Assembly (NCBI RefSeq): GCF_021462265.1
Contig: NZ_JAJONF010000016.1
Location: forward strand, 62,001 to 126,000
From: Streptomyces shenzhenensis
Lineage (GTDB): Bacteria; Actinomycetota; Actinomycetes; Streptomycetales; Streptomycetaceae
Direction: 5' to 3'
DNA: 64,000 nt
Made by a program: the position numbers and the translations under genes. Every line of letters starts with the position of its first letter. Within the stretch, counting starts at the first letter, position 1. Under the pieces are notes generated by a model that saw nothing but the letters and a program-made list of their open reading frames with translations, had not been told where the DNA came from and ran no database searches. This document shows positions 44,450-57,376 of this stretch, piece by piece.

Positions 44450-45951
44450 CGGGTTTCCCCCGGGTCGCTGTCGTGGGGGCGCACCGGCTGCAACCGCATG
44501 GTGCTGTCCCTCCAGGTGCCGTCCGCGGCTTCACCGGCGCGGAACTGGGTGGTCGTGGTGCCGTTCTGGGCGTGCGGCTGGTGCGCCGGGCGCTGCGGGA
44601 GGGGGCCCTGCGGCTGGTACGGCTGCTGGTACGGCCGGAACCCGCCGGTCGGGTAGGTCGGGGACGACGGGTTGTGCGTCGCCACCACCGTCGACTCGTC
44701 CCCCGCGGCGCCGTCACGGTCCGGGAAGACCCAGGCGCGGAAGAGCAGGAAGCGCAGCACGGTCGCGGCGAGGTTGGCGGCAATCAGCACCGCCAGTTCG
44801 GTGGAGTGCGCGGGGTGGCTGCTCGCCGCGTTCAGGGCGGCGAGGGAACCACTGGTGAGCGCGAGACCGATACCGAAGACGACCAGGCCCTGCGCCTGGT
44901 GCCGGACCGCCCCGCCCCGGCCGCGCACTCCGAAGGTGAGGCGCCGGTTGGCGGCCGTGTTCGCCACCGCCGACACCAGCAGCGCGAGCGCGTTGGCGAG
45001 CTGCGAACCGGAGAACTCCCGGAAGACGCTGTAGAGGAGCAGGTAGAAGAGGGTCGACAGGCCGCCGACCACGCAGAACCCGACGAGCTGGCGGGCCAGG
45101 CCCTTGGGCACGTCCTGGATGTCGCGGTCGCGGGGGTCGTCGCCGAACGGGCGGGTGAGCCGGTCCAGCGGCAGCGACCCGGTGGTCAGCGCCTTGCCGA
45201 CCCGCCACACGCCCTTCAGGTCGTCGGTCGCCGTCTTCACGATGTGCACGGTCGAGTCGGGGTCGTCGACCCAGTCGACGGGCACCTCGTGGATCCGGAG
45301 CCCGGCGCGCTCGGCGAGCACCAGCATCTCGGTGTCGAAGAACCAGCCGGTGTCCTCGACCAGGGGCAGCAGCACCTGTGCGACATCACGGCGGATCGCC
45401 TTGAAGCCGCACTGCGCGTCGGAGAAGCGGGCCTGCAGCGAGCCGCGCAGGATCAGGTTGTACGAGCGGCTGATGAACTCCCGCTTGGCGCCGCGCACCA
45501 CGCGCGACGAGCGGGCCAGCCGGGAACCGATCGCCAGGTCGGAGTGGCCGGATATGAGCGGCGCCACCAGCGGCAGCAGCGCGTTCAGGTCGGTCGACAG
45601 GTCGACGTCCATGTACGCGAGGATCGGCGCGTCCGAGGCCGACCAGACGGTCCGCAGCGCGCGGCCGCGGCCCTTCTGCTCCAGCCGGAACGACTTCACC
45701 TCGGCGATCTCCGCCTCGAGCCGCCTCGCCACCTGGGGGGTGGTGTCCGTGGACGCGTTGTCCGCGACGGTGATGCGGTACGCGTACGGGAAGGTTTGCT
45801 TGAGGTGCTCATGCAGTCTGCGGACGCATGGGCCGAGGTCCTTCTCCTCGTTGTAGACGGGGATCACTACGTCCAGGACAGGCGTACCGGCGTTACCGGC
45901 CGGGAGGTGCTCCCGCGCCGGCAGGGTGCCGGGAGAAGAGTCGGTTCGCAT
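44446..45951 (-). CDS. GT2 polyprenyl-phosphate glycosyltransferase fused to GtrA
   Basis: 501 residues from the ATG at 45951. The N-terminal GT2 domain (about 25-260) has DVVIPVYNEEKDLGPCVRRL and the metal-binding AYMDVDLSTD, plus GFKAIRRDVAQVLLP, as in dolichol-phosphate mannosyl/glucosyl synthases. A GtrA-type four-helix domain (about 290-415: LVGFCVVGGLSTLFYLLLYS) may flip the lipid-linked sugar. The tail is Pro/Gln-rich and disordered. It would supply the lipid-linked donor to the GT39-type enzyme encoded next. Confidence 0.88.
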   Translation of the reverse strand: MRTDSSPGTLPAREHLPAGNAGTPVLDVVIPVYNEEKDLGPCVRRLHEHLKQTFPYAYRITVADNASTDTTPQVARRLEAEIAEVKSFRLEQKGRGRALRTVWSASDAPILAYMDVDLSTDLNALLPLVAPLISGHSDLAIGSRLARSSRVVRGAKREFISRSYNLILRGSLQARFSDAQCGFKAIRRDVAQVLLPLVEDTGWFFDTEMLVLAERAGLRIHEVPVDWVDDPDSTVHIVKTATDDLKGVWRVGKALTTGSLPLDRLTRPFGDDPRDRDIQDVPKGLARQLVGFCVVGGLSTLFYLLLYSVFREFSGSQLANALALLVSAVANTAANRRLTFGVRGRGGAVRHQAQGLVVFGIGLALTSGSLAALNAASSHPAHSTELAVLIAANLAATVLRFLLFRAWVFPDRDGAAGDESTVVATHNPSSPTYPTGGFRPYQQPYQPQGPLPQRPAHQPHAQNGTTTTQFRAGEAADGTWRDSTMRLQPVRPHDSDPGETR

Positions 45952-45965
45952 GACACCGACTCTCG

Positions 45966-47620
<1,655 letters not shown>

Positions 47621-47624
<4 letters not shown>

Positions 47625-48361
47625 GCCGCGGCTGGCTTGATCAGATAACCGGCGCCACGCCGGGTGTGGATCATCGGCTCCCGGCCGGCGTCTATCTTCC
47701 GGCGCAGATACGAGATGTAGAGCTCGACCACGTTGGCCTGCCCGCCGAAGTCGTACGACCACACGCGGTCGAGTATCTGGGCCTTGCTGAGCACCCGCCG
47801 CGGGTTGCGCATCAGGAAGCGCAGCAACTCGAACTCGGTGGCCGTGAGATGGATCGAGTCCCCGGCCCGCGAGACCTCGTGGCTGTCCTCGTCCAGGGTG
47901 AGGTCACCGACGACGAGCACGGAGTCGGAGCGCCGGTCGGCCGCACCGGAGCGGCGGATCAGCCCGCGCAGCCGGGCCACGACCTCTTCGAGGCTGAAGG
48001 GCTTGGTGACGTAGTCGTCGCCACCGGCGGTGAGACCCGCGATCCGGTCCTCGACCGCGTCCTTCGCGGTCAGGAACAGCACCGGCACGTCCGGCAGTTC
48101 GCGCCGCAGGCGCCCCAGCACGGTGAGGCCGTCCATGTCGGGCAGCATCATGTCGAGGACGACGGCGTCGGGCCGGAAATCCCGTGCGGTCTGTATCGCG
48201 CCCTGCCCGTCACCGGCACTCCGGATCTGCCAGCCCTCGTACCGGAGGGCCATGGAAAGGAGTTCGGTGATCGACAGTTCGTCGTCCACCACAAGCACTC
48301 GGACGGGGCTCCCGTCCGGCCTCAGCAGTTCGGTGCGCCCCTGGGGCGAGGTCGTGGTCAT
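47621..48361 (-). CDS. OmpR/PhoB-family response regulator
   Basis: 246 residues from the ATG at 48361 (AAGGTG upstream). Receiver acidic pair Asp26/27, phospho-acceptor Asp70 (AVVLDMMLPDMDG), Thr98 and Lys120 (DDYVTKPF). The winged helix (FELLRFLMRNPRRVLSKAQI, VVELYISYLRRKIDAGREPM) is complete. First gene of the regulator-kinase-GT2-GT39 operon. Corresponds by recalled position to the SCO4020/4021-type pair. Confidence 0.94.
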
Positions 48362-48675
48362 GGTGGACACCTTGTCCGGGTCCTCTGAGAGCACGCTTTC
48401 ACTAATCTGTGATTTCCCTGAGAACCACACAGGCGCCTCTCAGGCAACGCCTGGGAATCCCATCAGGGGTGCATGAACCCGTGACCACGCTCGTGCCGAG
48501 CTGCGCGGATCATGTCCGTCCGGGCCGCGCTTCCGACCGTTGGTGAAGTGCCGATGAGCCGCCGATGAGCCGCTGATGAGAGCGTGACGACCCGGCGCGG
48601 ATCCCGCGCGCGGAGGACTTCCCCGGCGCTGGCGACGCGGCCGGCGCTGGGCGACGCGGCCGGCGCTGGCGACGC
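48362..48675. other. 314-base gap: promoter of the two-component operon and a 19-bp repeat array
   Basis: TTCTCAGGGAAATCAC-type sequence just upstream of the regulator includes two CTCAGG/CCTGAG-like half-sites (48410-48445). At 48623-48675 CCGGCGCTGGCGACGCGG recurs about three times. No gene seen. Confidence 0.45.
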
Positions 48676-49563
48676 TCAGAAGAGCCCCTCCTGGGGAGCC
48701 TCGAACTCCCTGATGGGTACCCGCAGTTGGCCTTCTTCCCCCACCCCGGCAGCGGTCAGCTCCCACCCCGGCAGCAAACGCGTGTCGAGGACCACGACCC
48801 CGCGCCGGGTGGCGAGATGCAGATCCGGCCCGGCCGCCGCGACCAGCTCACCGCTCACCACGCCGCCCGGCACCAGCTCGACCACCTCACCGACCGCGGC
48901 GGACACCCCGTCCAGCCCGAACACCCCCATGTGATCGACGACTTGGCAGGGCTCCGGGACGAGCGACTCGGGCCAGCCGCCGAGCGCGACCGCCAGCGCG
49001 TGCAGTTCCGTGATCTCGACCGCCCGCTCGGCCCGGGTCACCGGCAGCAGGGCGCGTACGACGCGCTTGTCGCCGTACGGGATCCGGTCCGGCACCCGGA
49101 GCGCGGCCCGCAGCAGTTCCTCGGCCCGCCGGGCGGCCATCAGCGGCCCGGCGCCGAGCCAGCTGAAGCACACGGCTCCCTGCTCCAGCAGCCGGGCCGG
49201 CCCCCGCTCGACGGCCGTGATCCCCACTTTGACCATCCCGGGCCCGAACCACGCCAGATACACGTGGTACGGCCGGGGATCGTCGGCGACGGTGTCGGCG
49301 GCCACGGAGTGCGCACGGTCCAGCCGCGCACACTCCTCGCACCGGGCGCCGGTGGTCCTGCCGGACACGGGGGCCCGGGTCGGGCAGTCATGCCCGCGCG
49401 CCCCCACGCACTCCCGTTTCGCACCCGCGTCGGCGCCTCCTTCCGCGACCCCGAAGGCCACGCGCTTCCCCCGGGCGAGCGGACTGCGCCGCCCACCGCT
49501 CCACACCAGCACGGGTCCGTCGTCCGACCAGCGCAGTCCCGAGCATTTCCACACCTGTGCCAT
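48676..49563 (-). CDS. DUF2797 family protein (GIY-YIG-like)
   Basis: 295 residues. The central segment YHVYLAWFGPGMVKVGITAV with ARLLEQGAVCFSWLGAGPLM looks like the GIY-YIG-related core of DUF2797. Paired cysteines upstream (CVGARGHDCP ... RCEECARLD) suggest a zinc site. Function unknown; nuclease activity cannot be assumed. Confidence 0.8.
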   Translation of the reverse strand: MAQVWKCSGLRWSDDGPVLVWSGGRRSPLARGKRVAFGVAEGGADAGAKRECVGARGHDCPTRAPVSGRTTGARCEECARLDRAHSVAADTVADDPRPYHVYLAWFGPGMVKVGITAVERGPARLLEQGAVCFSWLGAGPLMAARRAEELLRAALRVPDRIPYGDKRVVRALLPVTRAERAVEITELHALAVALGGWPESLVPEPCQVVDHMGVFGLDGVSAAVGEVVELVPGGVVSGELVAAAGPDLHLATRRGVVVLDTRLLPGWELTAAGVGEEGQLRVPIREFEAPQEGLF

Positions 49564-49784
49564 CAGTCGCGAGGGTAGCTGGCGGCACTGACAACGACCC
49601 GGTGCGGCCGACCCGCAGGGGCGCCCGCGGGCAGGGCGGGAGATCCACAGACGGGAGGCTCCCGATCAGCTGCCGGCCTCCGCGGTGGCCTCAGCAGCAG
49701 CCGGCGCATTCGCCGCCCCATTCGCCTCCGCGGTCGCCTTCGCGGCGATCACCGCCCCGTGATCGTCGTCGGGAGGCCACGACC

Positions 49785-49949
49785 GTGTTCGCCCTACGGG
49801 TCCGTCGCGCCGGCCTGCGCCTCCGGGTCATCCCGCTCCGGAACACCCGGCACATGTACGGCTCGCTCCTGGTCGCCCTGAAGGTGCACTCGAAGGTGGC
49901 ACAGCGCAAGCTGTCCGAGGCGATGGGCGGCTCCCGGACCGACGGCTGA
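49785..49949 (+). CDS. Possible 54-residue basic protein
   Basis: Starts at GTG 49785 with GGGAGG 8 bases upstream (VFALRVRRAGLRLRVIPLRN, then HMYGSLLVALKVHSKVAQRK). No family known. It is the only coding signal I can support in the 480-base gap 49564-50043. The evidence is the ribosome binding site and a plausible composition only. Confidence 0.3.
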   Translation: MFALRVRRAGLRLRVIPLRNTRHMYGSLLVALKVHSKVAQRKLSEAMGGSRTDG

Positions 49950-50004
49950 CATCAACCGCTGACAGCAACCGTTGCCGTGCTTCGCTGCTGTACGCCCCCG
50001 AAAC

Positions 50005-50038
50005 GTCAAAGGCCCCGGAGTGATCCGGGGCCTTTGAC
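50005..50038. terminator. 15-bp hairpin next to tRNA-Arg
   Basis: GTCAAAGGCCCCGGA-GTGA-TCCGGGGCCTTTGAC is a perfect stem just beyond the 3' end of tRNA-Arg. Confidence 0.8.
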
Positions 50039-50043
50039 CTGTG

Positions 50044-50116
50044 TGCACTCGGCAGGATTCGAACCTGCAACCTTCTGATCCGTAGTCAGATGCTCTATCC
50101 GTTAAGCTACGAGTGC
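50044..50116 (-). tRNA. tRNA-Arg (ACG)
   Basis: On the minus strand GCACTCG pairs with CGAGTGC, and the anticodon loop CTACGGA gives ACG. This is the substrate of TadA, encoded at 30789-31220. Confidence 0.95.
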
Positions 50117-50313
50117 TTGTTCTTCTGGTTTTTCGTCTTCGCTTCCCGGCCCTTTCGGCCCGCTCGCGGCGACAGGAAGAACATTACATGACTGCCGCCG
50201 CCATGTGAAATCCGTTAGCCGCACCCCTTGTGAGCTGCGGAAACATCGGATCTGGCGAGCACCGCGCCGCCACCGCGTCGGCGCCTGCGCCGCTGCGGCA
50301 GGGCCCTAAACGC

Positions 50314-50355
50314 GACTCAGGGAGTCCAGACCGAAACGGTTGGACTCCCTGAGTC
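50314..50355 (-). terminator. 15-bp hairpin downstream of tRNA-Ser(GCT)
   Basis: GACTCAGGGAGTCCA and TGGACTCCCTGAGTC pair perfectly around a 12-base loop, 6 bases past the tRNA 3' end. Confidence 0.8.
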
Positions 50356-50360
50356 AGGTG

Positions 50361-50451
50361 CGGAGGCGGAGGGATTTGAACCCTCGATGGGCTTTAAGGC
50401 CCAAACCGCATTAGCAGTGCGGCGCCATAGACCGGACTAGGCGACGCCTCC
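50361..50451 (-). tRNA. tRNA-Ser (GCT)
   Basis: GGAGGCG pairs with CGCCTCC on the minus strand. The anticodon loop CTGCTAA gives GCT. Long variable arm; 91 nt. Confidence 0.95.
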
Positions 50452-50623
50452 CGCACAGCCGCCCGCGTGAGCGCGAGTGGTGCGTGCAGATGATGACACA
50501 GTCGAGCGTGCTGTCACCAATCGGCTCCCACGGTACTAGGCAGTCGGGCCACAGGGCAAAGCCCTTCTCGCGAGGCCATCAGGCGTCGCGCAACGTCTCG
50601 CCCGGCCGCGCGTTGGGCAGGGC

Positions 50624-51040
50624 ATGTCGCACTTCGCCGTGCGGGGCGCCCTCGGGGCCGTCGCCGCCGTCCTCGGGTCCGTCCCCGCCCTGCCCGCCTC
50701 CGCCGCCGTCGCGGCCGACCACCTCACCGTCACCGTGCGCCACGCCGGGGACGGGCGGGACGGGACGTACGAGCTGTCCTGTCACCCCGGCGCAGGCAGT
50801 CACCCGGACGTGGACGGGGCCTGTCAGGCGCTCGACCGGAACACCCGCTGGGGCCGGGACACCTTCGCCCCGGTCGCCCCGGGCAGCGTCTGCACCATGC
50901 TCTACGGCGGCCCGGCCACCGCCCATGTCACCGGGACCTGGGCCGGCCGCCCGGTCGACGCCACGTACGACCGCAGCAACGGCTGCGAGGTCGGACGCTG
51001 GGACCGGATGGTGCCCCTGCTCCCCGACCTCGGCTCGTGA
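50624..51040 (+). CDS. Secreted subtilisin-inhibitor-like (SSI family) protease inhibitor
   Basis: 138 residues with a signal peptide to about residue 30. The four SSI cysteines occur in order (LSCHPG, GACQAL, SVCTML, NGCEVG). The reactive-loop region reads VCTMLYGG, aligning with the CPMVYDP of classical SSI, so P1 would be Met, as in inhibitors of subtilisin-like proteases. The C-terminal WAGRPVDATYDRSNGCEVG fits the family. The 51041-51327 gap downstream holds the promoter of the next gene. Confidence 0.88.
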   Translation: MSHFAVRGALGAVAAVLGSVPALPASAAVAADHLTVTVRHAGDGRDGTYELSCHPGAGSHPDVDGACQALDRNTRWGRDTFAPVAPGSVCTMLYGGPATAHVTGTWAGRPVDATYDRSNGCEVGRWDRMVPLLPDLGS

Positions 51041-51327
51041 AAGTCCAGAACGTCCACCCGCACCCCCCGCACGCCCGTCACGCCACAACGCCGGCACAGG
51101 CGTTTCACGGGGGGCGGCTCCTCTTCCGTAAAAGTCTCGCGAAGGGTATGGCGGAGGTGGGGCGTGTCGGTCACATGTTCGCCGTCACTTCGTCGTGCGA
51201 CCTGCCTCTCATCCGGCGCCGTGAGCGCAATAGGTGGCTTTAGACTCCCTCGCGTGACACGCCGCAGGCCGATTGGCAAGATGGCCCGAGCGGTCGGCAA
51301 GGTGCGGTAACAGGGAGGAAGCGTCTC

Positions 51328-54300
51328 GTGAGCAGCAGGCCATCCCGAGGCGCTGCTCGCCTCGCAGCCATACTGGACGCGCTGCCGGATGCGTTGGTGC
51401 TGGTCAACGCCAACGGCACCGTCGTCAACGCGAACACGATCGCCCTGGAGGCCTTCGAGGCGCCGGGTACCGCGCTGGTCGGACGAGGGCTGCTCGATCT
51501 GCTGCCGGAGTTCGACTCACGACTGATCCCGGGGTCGATGCGGCGGCCCGACCACAGGGACCCCCGGGGGCGGACCAAGCCCACCCGGATGGTGGCGCGG
51601 CGGACGGACGGGACCGAGTTCCCGGTCGAGGTCACCAGCGCCAACCTGGAGAACGGGCAGCAGGCGTACGACGGTTACGGCTACAGCGGCGACGAGCTGC
51701 TGATGCTGGTCGTCCGCGACCTGACCGGCACCGTGGACACCGAGGCCGAGCTGGCCCGCTCGCAGCGGCAGACCGAGATGATCCTGCGGGCGGCGAGCGA
51801 GGGTGTGGTGGGGACGGACACCGACGGGCGGATCGTGCTCGTCAATCCGGCCGCCGCTCAGATACTGGGGTACCGGGCCGGTGAGCTGGGCGGCAAGGAG
51901 CTGCACAACCTCGTGGTGCACTCGCGCGCCGACGGCTCCCCCTTCCCGTACGCCGAGTCGCCGCTCGCCGACACCCTCCGCTCCGGGCGCAAGCACCGGG
52001 TGCGCGGGCAGGTGCTGTGGGCCAAGGGCGACAAGAAGGTGCCGGTCGACCTGACGACCGCGCCGGTGCGCGACGGCGACCAGCTGGTCGGCGCCGTGAT
52101 GACGTTCACCGACCGGCGGCCGTACGACTCCGTCATCGACGAGAAGACGGCCCTGGAGCAGGCGCACGCCGACGAGCTGGAGCGGCTCTCCGAGGAACAC
52201 GCCTCCGACCTGACCGCGCTGCGCCAGAAGCACGTCACCGAGGTGGAGGAGCTGCTCGAGCGGCACGCCGAGGAACTGGCGGTCGCCGAGGACCGGTACG
52301 CGGCTCTCGGCGAGCGCGAGAAGGACCGGTACGAGGCCCTCTCCGGGCGGCACGAGCAGCTGCTGACGCTGCTCGCGCAGTCGCTGCGCGGCCCTCTCGA
52401 CGAGCTGCGCCGGGAGCTGGCCGTGCTCGCCGCCGACGACGCCGGGCAGCTGTGGCCCGAGGCCAACCAGGTGCTTCACCATCTGTCGGCCGGCTATTCG
52501 CGGATCACCCAGCTCATCGACAACGTGCTCGGGTACCAGCGGCTGGACGCGGGGACCGAGGACATCACCCGGACGAAGGTCATGCTCGACGCCGTCGTCG
52601 CCGCCGGCGTGGACGGCGCGGTGGAGCTGATCGGGCCTGGACGGGTGCAGTTCGCCGTGCACGCGCCGCCCATCGAGGCCGAGGTGGACCCCCAGCGGCT
52701 CGCCGTCGCGCTGGCGCACCTCATCGCGGACGTGGCCGGCGTGGACGCGACCGGCAACGCGCCCGTCTCGGCGGGCGGCTACATGGACAACACGGTGGTG
52801 GTCGCGGCGGCGCAGCGCGGCGAGGTCGTCCGTATCGAGGTGCGCGGACCGTACGCCGGGGGCGACCCGGTGCACGAGCCGATCGTGCGCGGGATCGTCC
52901 GGGCCCACGGCGGTGTGCTGCAGACCCACGAGGTGCCGGGGATGAGCGGCAGCGCCTTCGTGCTGGAGGTGCCGATCGGGGGCGGCGCCGGCGCGGTGAC
53001 CCCGCCGGCCGGTACCGAGGTCGCCATGGTCGCGGCCGCCGACGAGACCGGTGCCGGCGGACGGCGGCGGGCCCGGCGGTCCTCCGTGGACGCCTTCCTG
53101 GAGAGTGACGTGCCCGGCGAGACGGGCGACGAGGGCGAGCTCCCGGCCGCGCCGACCGGGCGGCGGCGCCGACGGGCCGCCGAGGCGGCGGACGTTCCGG
53201 ACAACGGGCCCGCCGCGATCGAGAGCGCGGAATCGGCGTCCGGCGGTACCGGTCGGCGGCGCGGGCGTCCCGCCGACGGTGCCCCGGGGGTCGCCGAGGG
53301 CGCCGTGATGACGGCGGCCGAACAGGGCGCCGGGGCGGCTGCCTCGGGTACGGGGCTGGGCGGCACCGTTCCGCCGCAGGGCGTTCCCGTGCCGGCGCCG
53401 GGGCGGCGCGCCCGGCGTGAGCCCGACGAGCGGCAGTCGCTGCCGCCCGCGCTGCCCTCGGTCCCGTCCGAGCAGGCGGCCGACGACGGTCAGCCCGGCG
53501 GGCGCCGGCGCCGCGCGCTGGCCGCCGCGGCCGAGCGGGCCGAGCAGCAGCAGGCGGGGCCTCGTCCGGTCTTCGCGCTGCCGCCCGCCGAGGCCGACCG
53601 GGCACCCGAGCCGGTCACGGCCGTGGAGCAGGCGGGCGACGAGGGCCGGCACGATGCCGTGGCGCACGACCAGGCCGAGGACCACACCCCGCCGCAGCCG
53701 CACCCCACCACCGCGCCGACCGGCCGACGGCGGCGGGCCGTGGGCCAGCCCGCGGCGGAGAACACCCCGGGCACCCCGGGCACCCCGGGCGCCCCGGCCG
53801 TGCCGACGGTGCCCGCGCAGGCGGCCGTGCCCGGACAGCCGGTGCAGCCTCAGGGCATTCCGATGCAGGCCGGTCCGGCGGCCCAGGTCGCCGCGCCGGC
53901 CGGTGTCCCCGTCGCCCAGGCGGCCGGCGGGCAGCAGCCCGGGCCGGTGGGGCAGGGGCACGGGCAGGTCCAGGGACAGGCGCAGGTGCCGGGGCAGACT
54001 TCGGCCCTTCCGGGTCCGCAGGCACTGCCAGGCGCGGCCGTACCGGTGCCGGCGTCGGCACCGCCGCAGCCGCAGCCGCAGCCGCAGGGCGGTGTTCCGG
54101 TCGCCGAAGCCGCCCCGGCTCCGGCGCAGCCCGCGCAGCCCGTCCAGCCCGCCCAGCCGCTTCCGCTTCCGGCGGAGGCCGCGCCGGTGGCACCCGTGCC
54201 GCAGCAGTGGCCGGGCGCCGACGACGCCCCCGCCGCGCCCCAACCGGCCCCTTCCGCACAGCCGTTGCCCGCCGAGGCGACCGCGGTGCCGGCACCACCG

Positions 54301-55479
54301 GCGGCACCGATCGACCCGGACTCCACGCAGGGCCGGGCGTTCAGCGTGCGGACGCTGGGGCAGGGAGTGCCGTTCTCGCGGCAGGCCGCGCAGGTGCAGC
54401 ACCCGACGGCGACCCCGCCCCCGCACCAGCCGGGCGGCAACGGGCGGCGCCGCAAGCTGGGCACGCCCCCGGACCCGGGCGCGCGTGCCGAGCAGCCGCA
54501 GCCCGATCAGCCGGCCCGGCCGCATCCGCCGGCCGAGCAGCCGGTCGCCGCCCAGCCGCTGCCGCAGCCGTCGCCGTCGCCGTCGCCGTCGCCGACCGGA
54601 CAGTCCCGGCTGGTGGGAGCAACCGACGGCGCCGGACGGTCGTACGCGATAGGCGCACCGGACGTGAACGCCGCCGAGGGCCCGGAGCCGCTGGACGGTC
54701 CGGGCGGGGCGATCGAGGTCGCGGATCCGCCGCGCCCGCAGCCGATGGACGACGAGCTGCCCCCGGAGCCGCTGGACAACCCGCGCCGGCTGCTGGTGTG
54801 GCCCGCGCCGGACGTCACCACCCAGCAGGAGCTGAGCGACCGCGGCTACCGGCCGGTGATCGTGAACTCCCGTGCGGAGGTCGACGCGCAGATCGCCGCG
54901 TTCCCGGCGGCGCTGTTCGTGGACCCGCTGACCGGGCCGATCACCCGGACCGCGCTGCAGTCGCTGCGGCAGGCGGCGGTGGCCGCGGAGGTGCCGGTGA
55001 TGGTGACGGCGGGGCTCGGACAGGCGACGCGTGAGGCGGCGTACGGCGCCGATCCCGCCGTACTGCTGAAGGCGCTCGCGCCGCGGGACAGCGAGCAGCA
55101 TCCGCCGCGGGTGCTGCTGATCGAGGAGCACGCGGAGATCGCGCTCGCGCTGACCTCGACGCTGGAGCGGCGCGGGATGCAGGTGGCGCGGGCGGCGAGC
55201 GACGCGGACGCGGTGACGCTGGCGGGGCAGTTGCGGCCGAACCTGGTGGTGATGGACCTGATGCAGGTGCACCGCCGGCAGGCCGGGATCATCGACTGGC
55301 TGCGGGCGAACGGGCAGCTGAACCGGACGCCGCTGGTCGTTTACACGGCGGCGGTGGACCAGGCGGATCTGCCGAGGCTGGCGTCGGGGGAGACGGTGCT
55401 GTTCCTGGCTGAGCGGTCGACGAGTCCCGAGGTGCAGAGCCGGATCGTCGACCTGCTGGCCAGGATCGGGACGAACTGA
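51328..55479 (+). CDS. Very large PAS protein with degenerate histidine-kinase and receiver modules
   Basis: 1383 residues from the GTG at 51328 (GGAGGAAG upstream). Two PAS domains (about 10-110 and 145-262; ILDALPDALVLVNANGTVVN, ILRAASEGVVGTDTDGRIVL) precede a charged coiled coil (265-345). The dimerisation helix reads LLAQSLRGPLDEL, where the usual SHELRTPL His is Gln351. The ATPase-like part (about 420-552) lacks a recognisable N-box. Residues about 553-1150 are disordered Ala/Pro/Gln/Arg-rich. Two receiver-like domains follow (about 1152-1250 and 1258-1383); the last keeps Asp1310 (VVMDLMQ) but no clear conserved Lys. Likely a signalling scaffold rather than an active kinase. Confidence 0.8.
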   Translation: MSSRPSRGAARLAAILDALPDALVLVNANGTVVNANTIALEAFEAPGTALVGRGLLDLLPEFDSRLIPGSMRRPDHRDPRGRTKPTRMVARRTDGTEFPVEVTSANLENGQQAYDGYGYSGDELLMLVVRDLTGTVDTEAELARSQRQTEMILRAASEGVVGTDTDGRIVLVNPAAAQILGYRAGELGGKELHNLVVHSRADGSPFPYAESPLADTLRSGRKHRVRGQVLWAKGDKKVPVDLTTAPVRDGDQLVGAVMTFTDRRPYDSVIDEKTALEQAHADELERLSEEHASDLTALRQKHVTEVEELLERHAEELAVAEDRYAALGEREKDRYEALSGRHEQLLTLLAQSLRGPLDELRRELAVLAADDAGQLWPEANQVLHHLSAGYSRITQLIDNVLGYQRLDAGTEDITRTKVMLDAVVAAGVDGAVELIGPGRVQFAVHAPPIEAEVDPQRLAVALAHLIADVAGVDATGNAPVSAGGYMDNTVVVAAAQRGEVVRIEVRGPYAGGDPVHEPIVRGIVRAHGGVLQTHEVPGMSGSAFVLEVPIGGGAGAVTPPAGTEVAMVAAADETGAGGRRRARRSSVDAFLESDVPGETGDEGELPAAPTGRRRRRAAEAADVPDNGPAAIESAESASGGTGRRRGRPADGAPGVAEGAVMTAAEQGAGAAASGTGLGGTVPPQGVPVPAPGRRARREPDERQSLPPALPSVPSEQAADDGQPGGRRRRALAAAAERAEQQQAGPRPVFALPPAEADRAPEPVTAVEQAGDEGRHDAVAHDQAEDHTPPQPHPTTAPTGRRRRAVGQPAAENTPGTPGTPGAPAVPTVPAQAAVPGQPVQPQGIPMQAGPAAQVAAPAGVPVAQAAGGQQPGPVGQGHGQVQGQAQVPGQTSALPGPQALPGAAVPVPASAPPQPQPQPQGGVPVAEAAPAPAQPAQPVQPAQPLPLPAEAAPVAPVPQQWPGADDAPAAPQPAPSAQPLPAEATAVPAPPAAPIDPDSTQGRAFSVRTLGQGVPFSRQAAQVQHPTATPPPHQPGGNGRRRKLGTPPDPGARAEQPQPDQPARPHPPAEQPVAAQPLPQPSPSPSPSPTGQSRLVGATDGAGRSYAIGAPDVNAAEGPEPLDGPGGAIEVADPPRPQPMDDELPPEPLDNPRRLLVWPAPDVTTQQELSDRGYRPVIVNSRAEVDAQIAAFPAALFVDPLTGPITRTALQSLRQAAVAAEVPVMVTAGLGQATREAAYGADPAVLLKALAPRDSEQHPPRVLLIEEHAEIALALTSTLERRGMQVARAASDADAVTLAGQLRPNLVVMDLMQVHRRQAGIIDWLRANGQLNRTPLVVYTAAVDQADLPRLASGETVLFLAERSTSPEVQSRIVDLLARIGTN

Positions 55480-55496
55480 GGCGGCGAAGCGCCGTT

Positions 55497-55553
55497 GGGG
55501 AACTGCCGGAGGTCGGCCACGAACAACCCGTGGCCGACCTCCGGCAGTTCCCC
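55497..55553. terminator. 25-bp perfect bidirectional hairpin
   Basis: The arms at 55497-55521 and 55529-55553 are exactly complementary (25 bp) with the 7-base loop AACAACC, between the convergent PAS-protein and acyl-CoA synthetase genes. Confidence 0.9.
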
Positions 55554-55586
55554 GCGCCCCTTGCAGAGGCGTTCACATGACGGCGC

Positions 55587-57242
<1,656 letters not shown>

Positions 57243-57376
57243 GGCGTCCTCCCGGGGGCGACATTGCCTACTCGGCGGTAAAAGGGCTGCGCTGATTCTG
57301 CGCACATACCACTCGGTATGTCACTAGGAGAAAGCCAACAAAGCCCGTCCGGTCGCTCCGGCCACCGCCCCGGCCG

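Noticed and set aside
51037..51243. 68-codon frame overlapping the SSI inhibitor stop by GTGA
   Set aside because: The overlap is attractive, but there is no ribosome binding site, no recognisable sequence, and the frame runs into the promoter of the PAS gene.
51517..55272. 1251-codon open frame antisense to the PAS protein
   Set aside because: It mirrors the high-GC codon bias of the sense gene; the text is Arg/His/Gly-rich with no domain or ribosome binding site.
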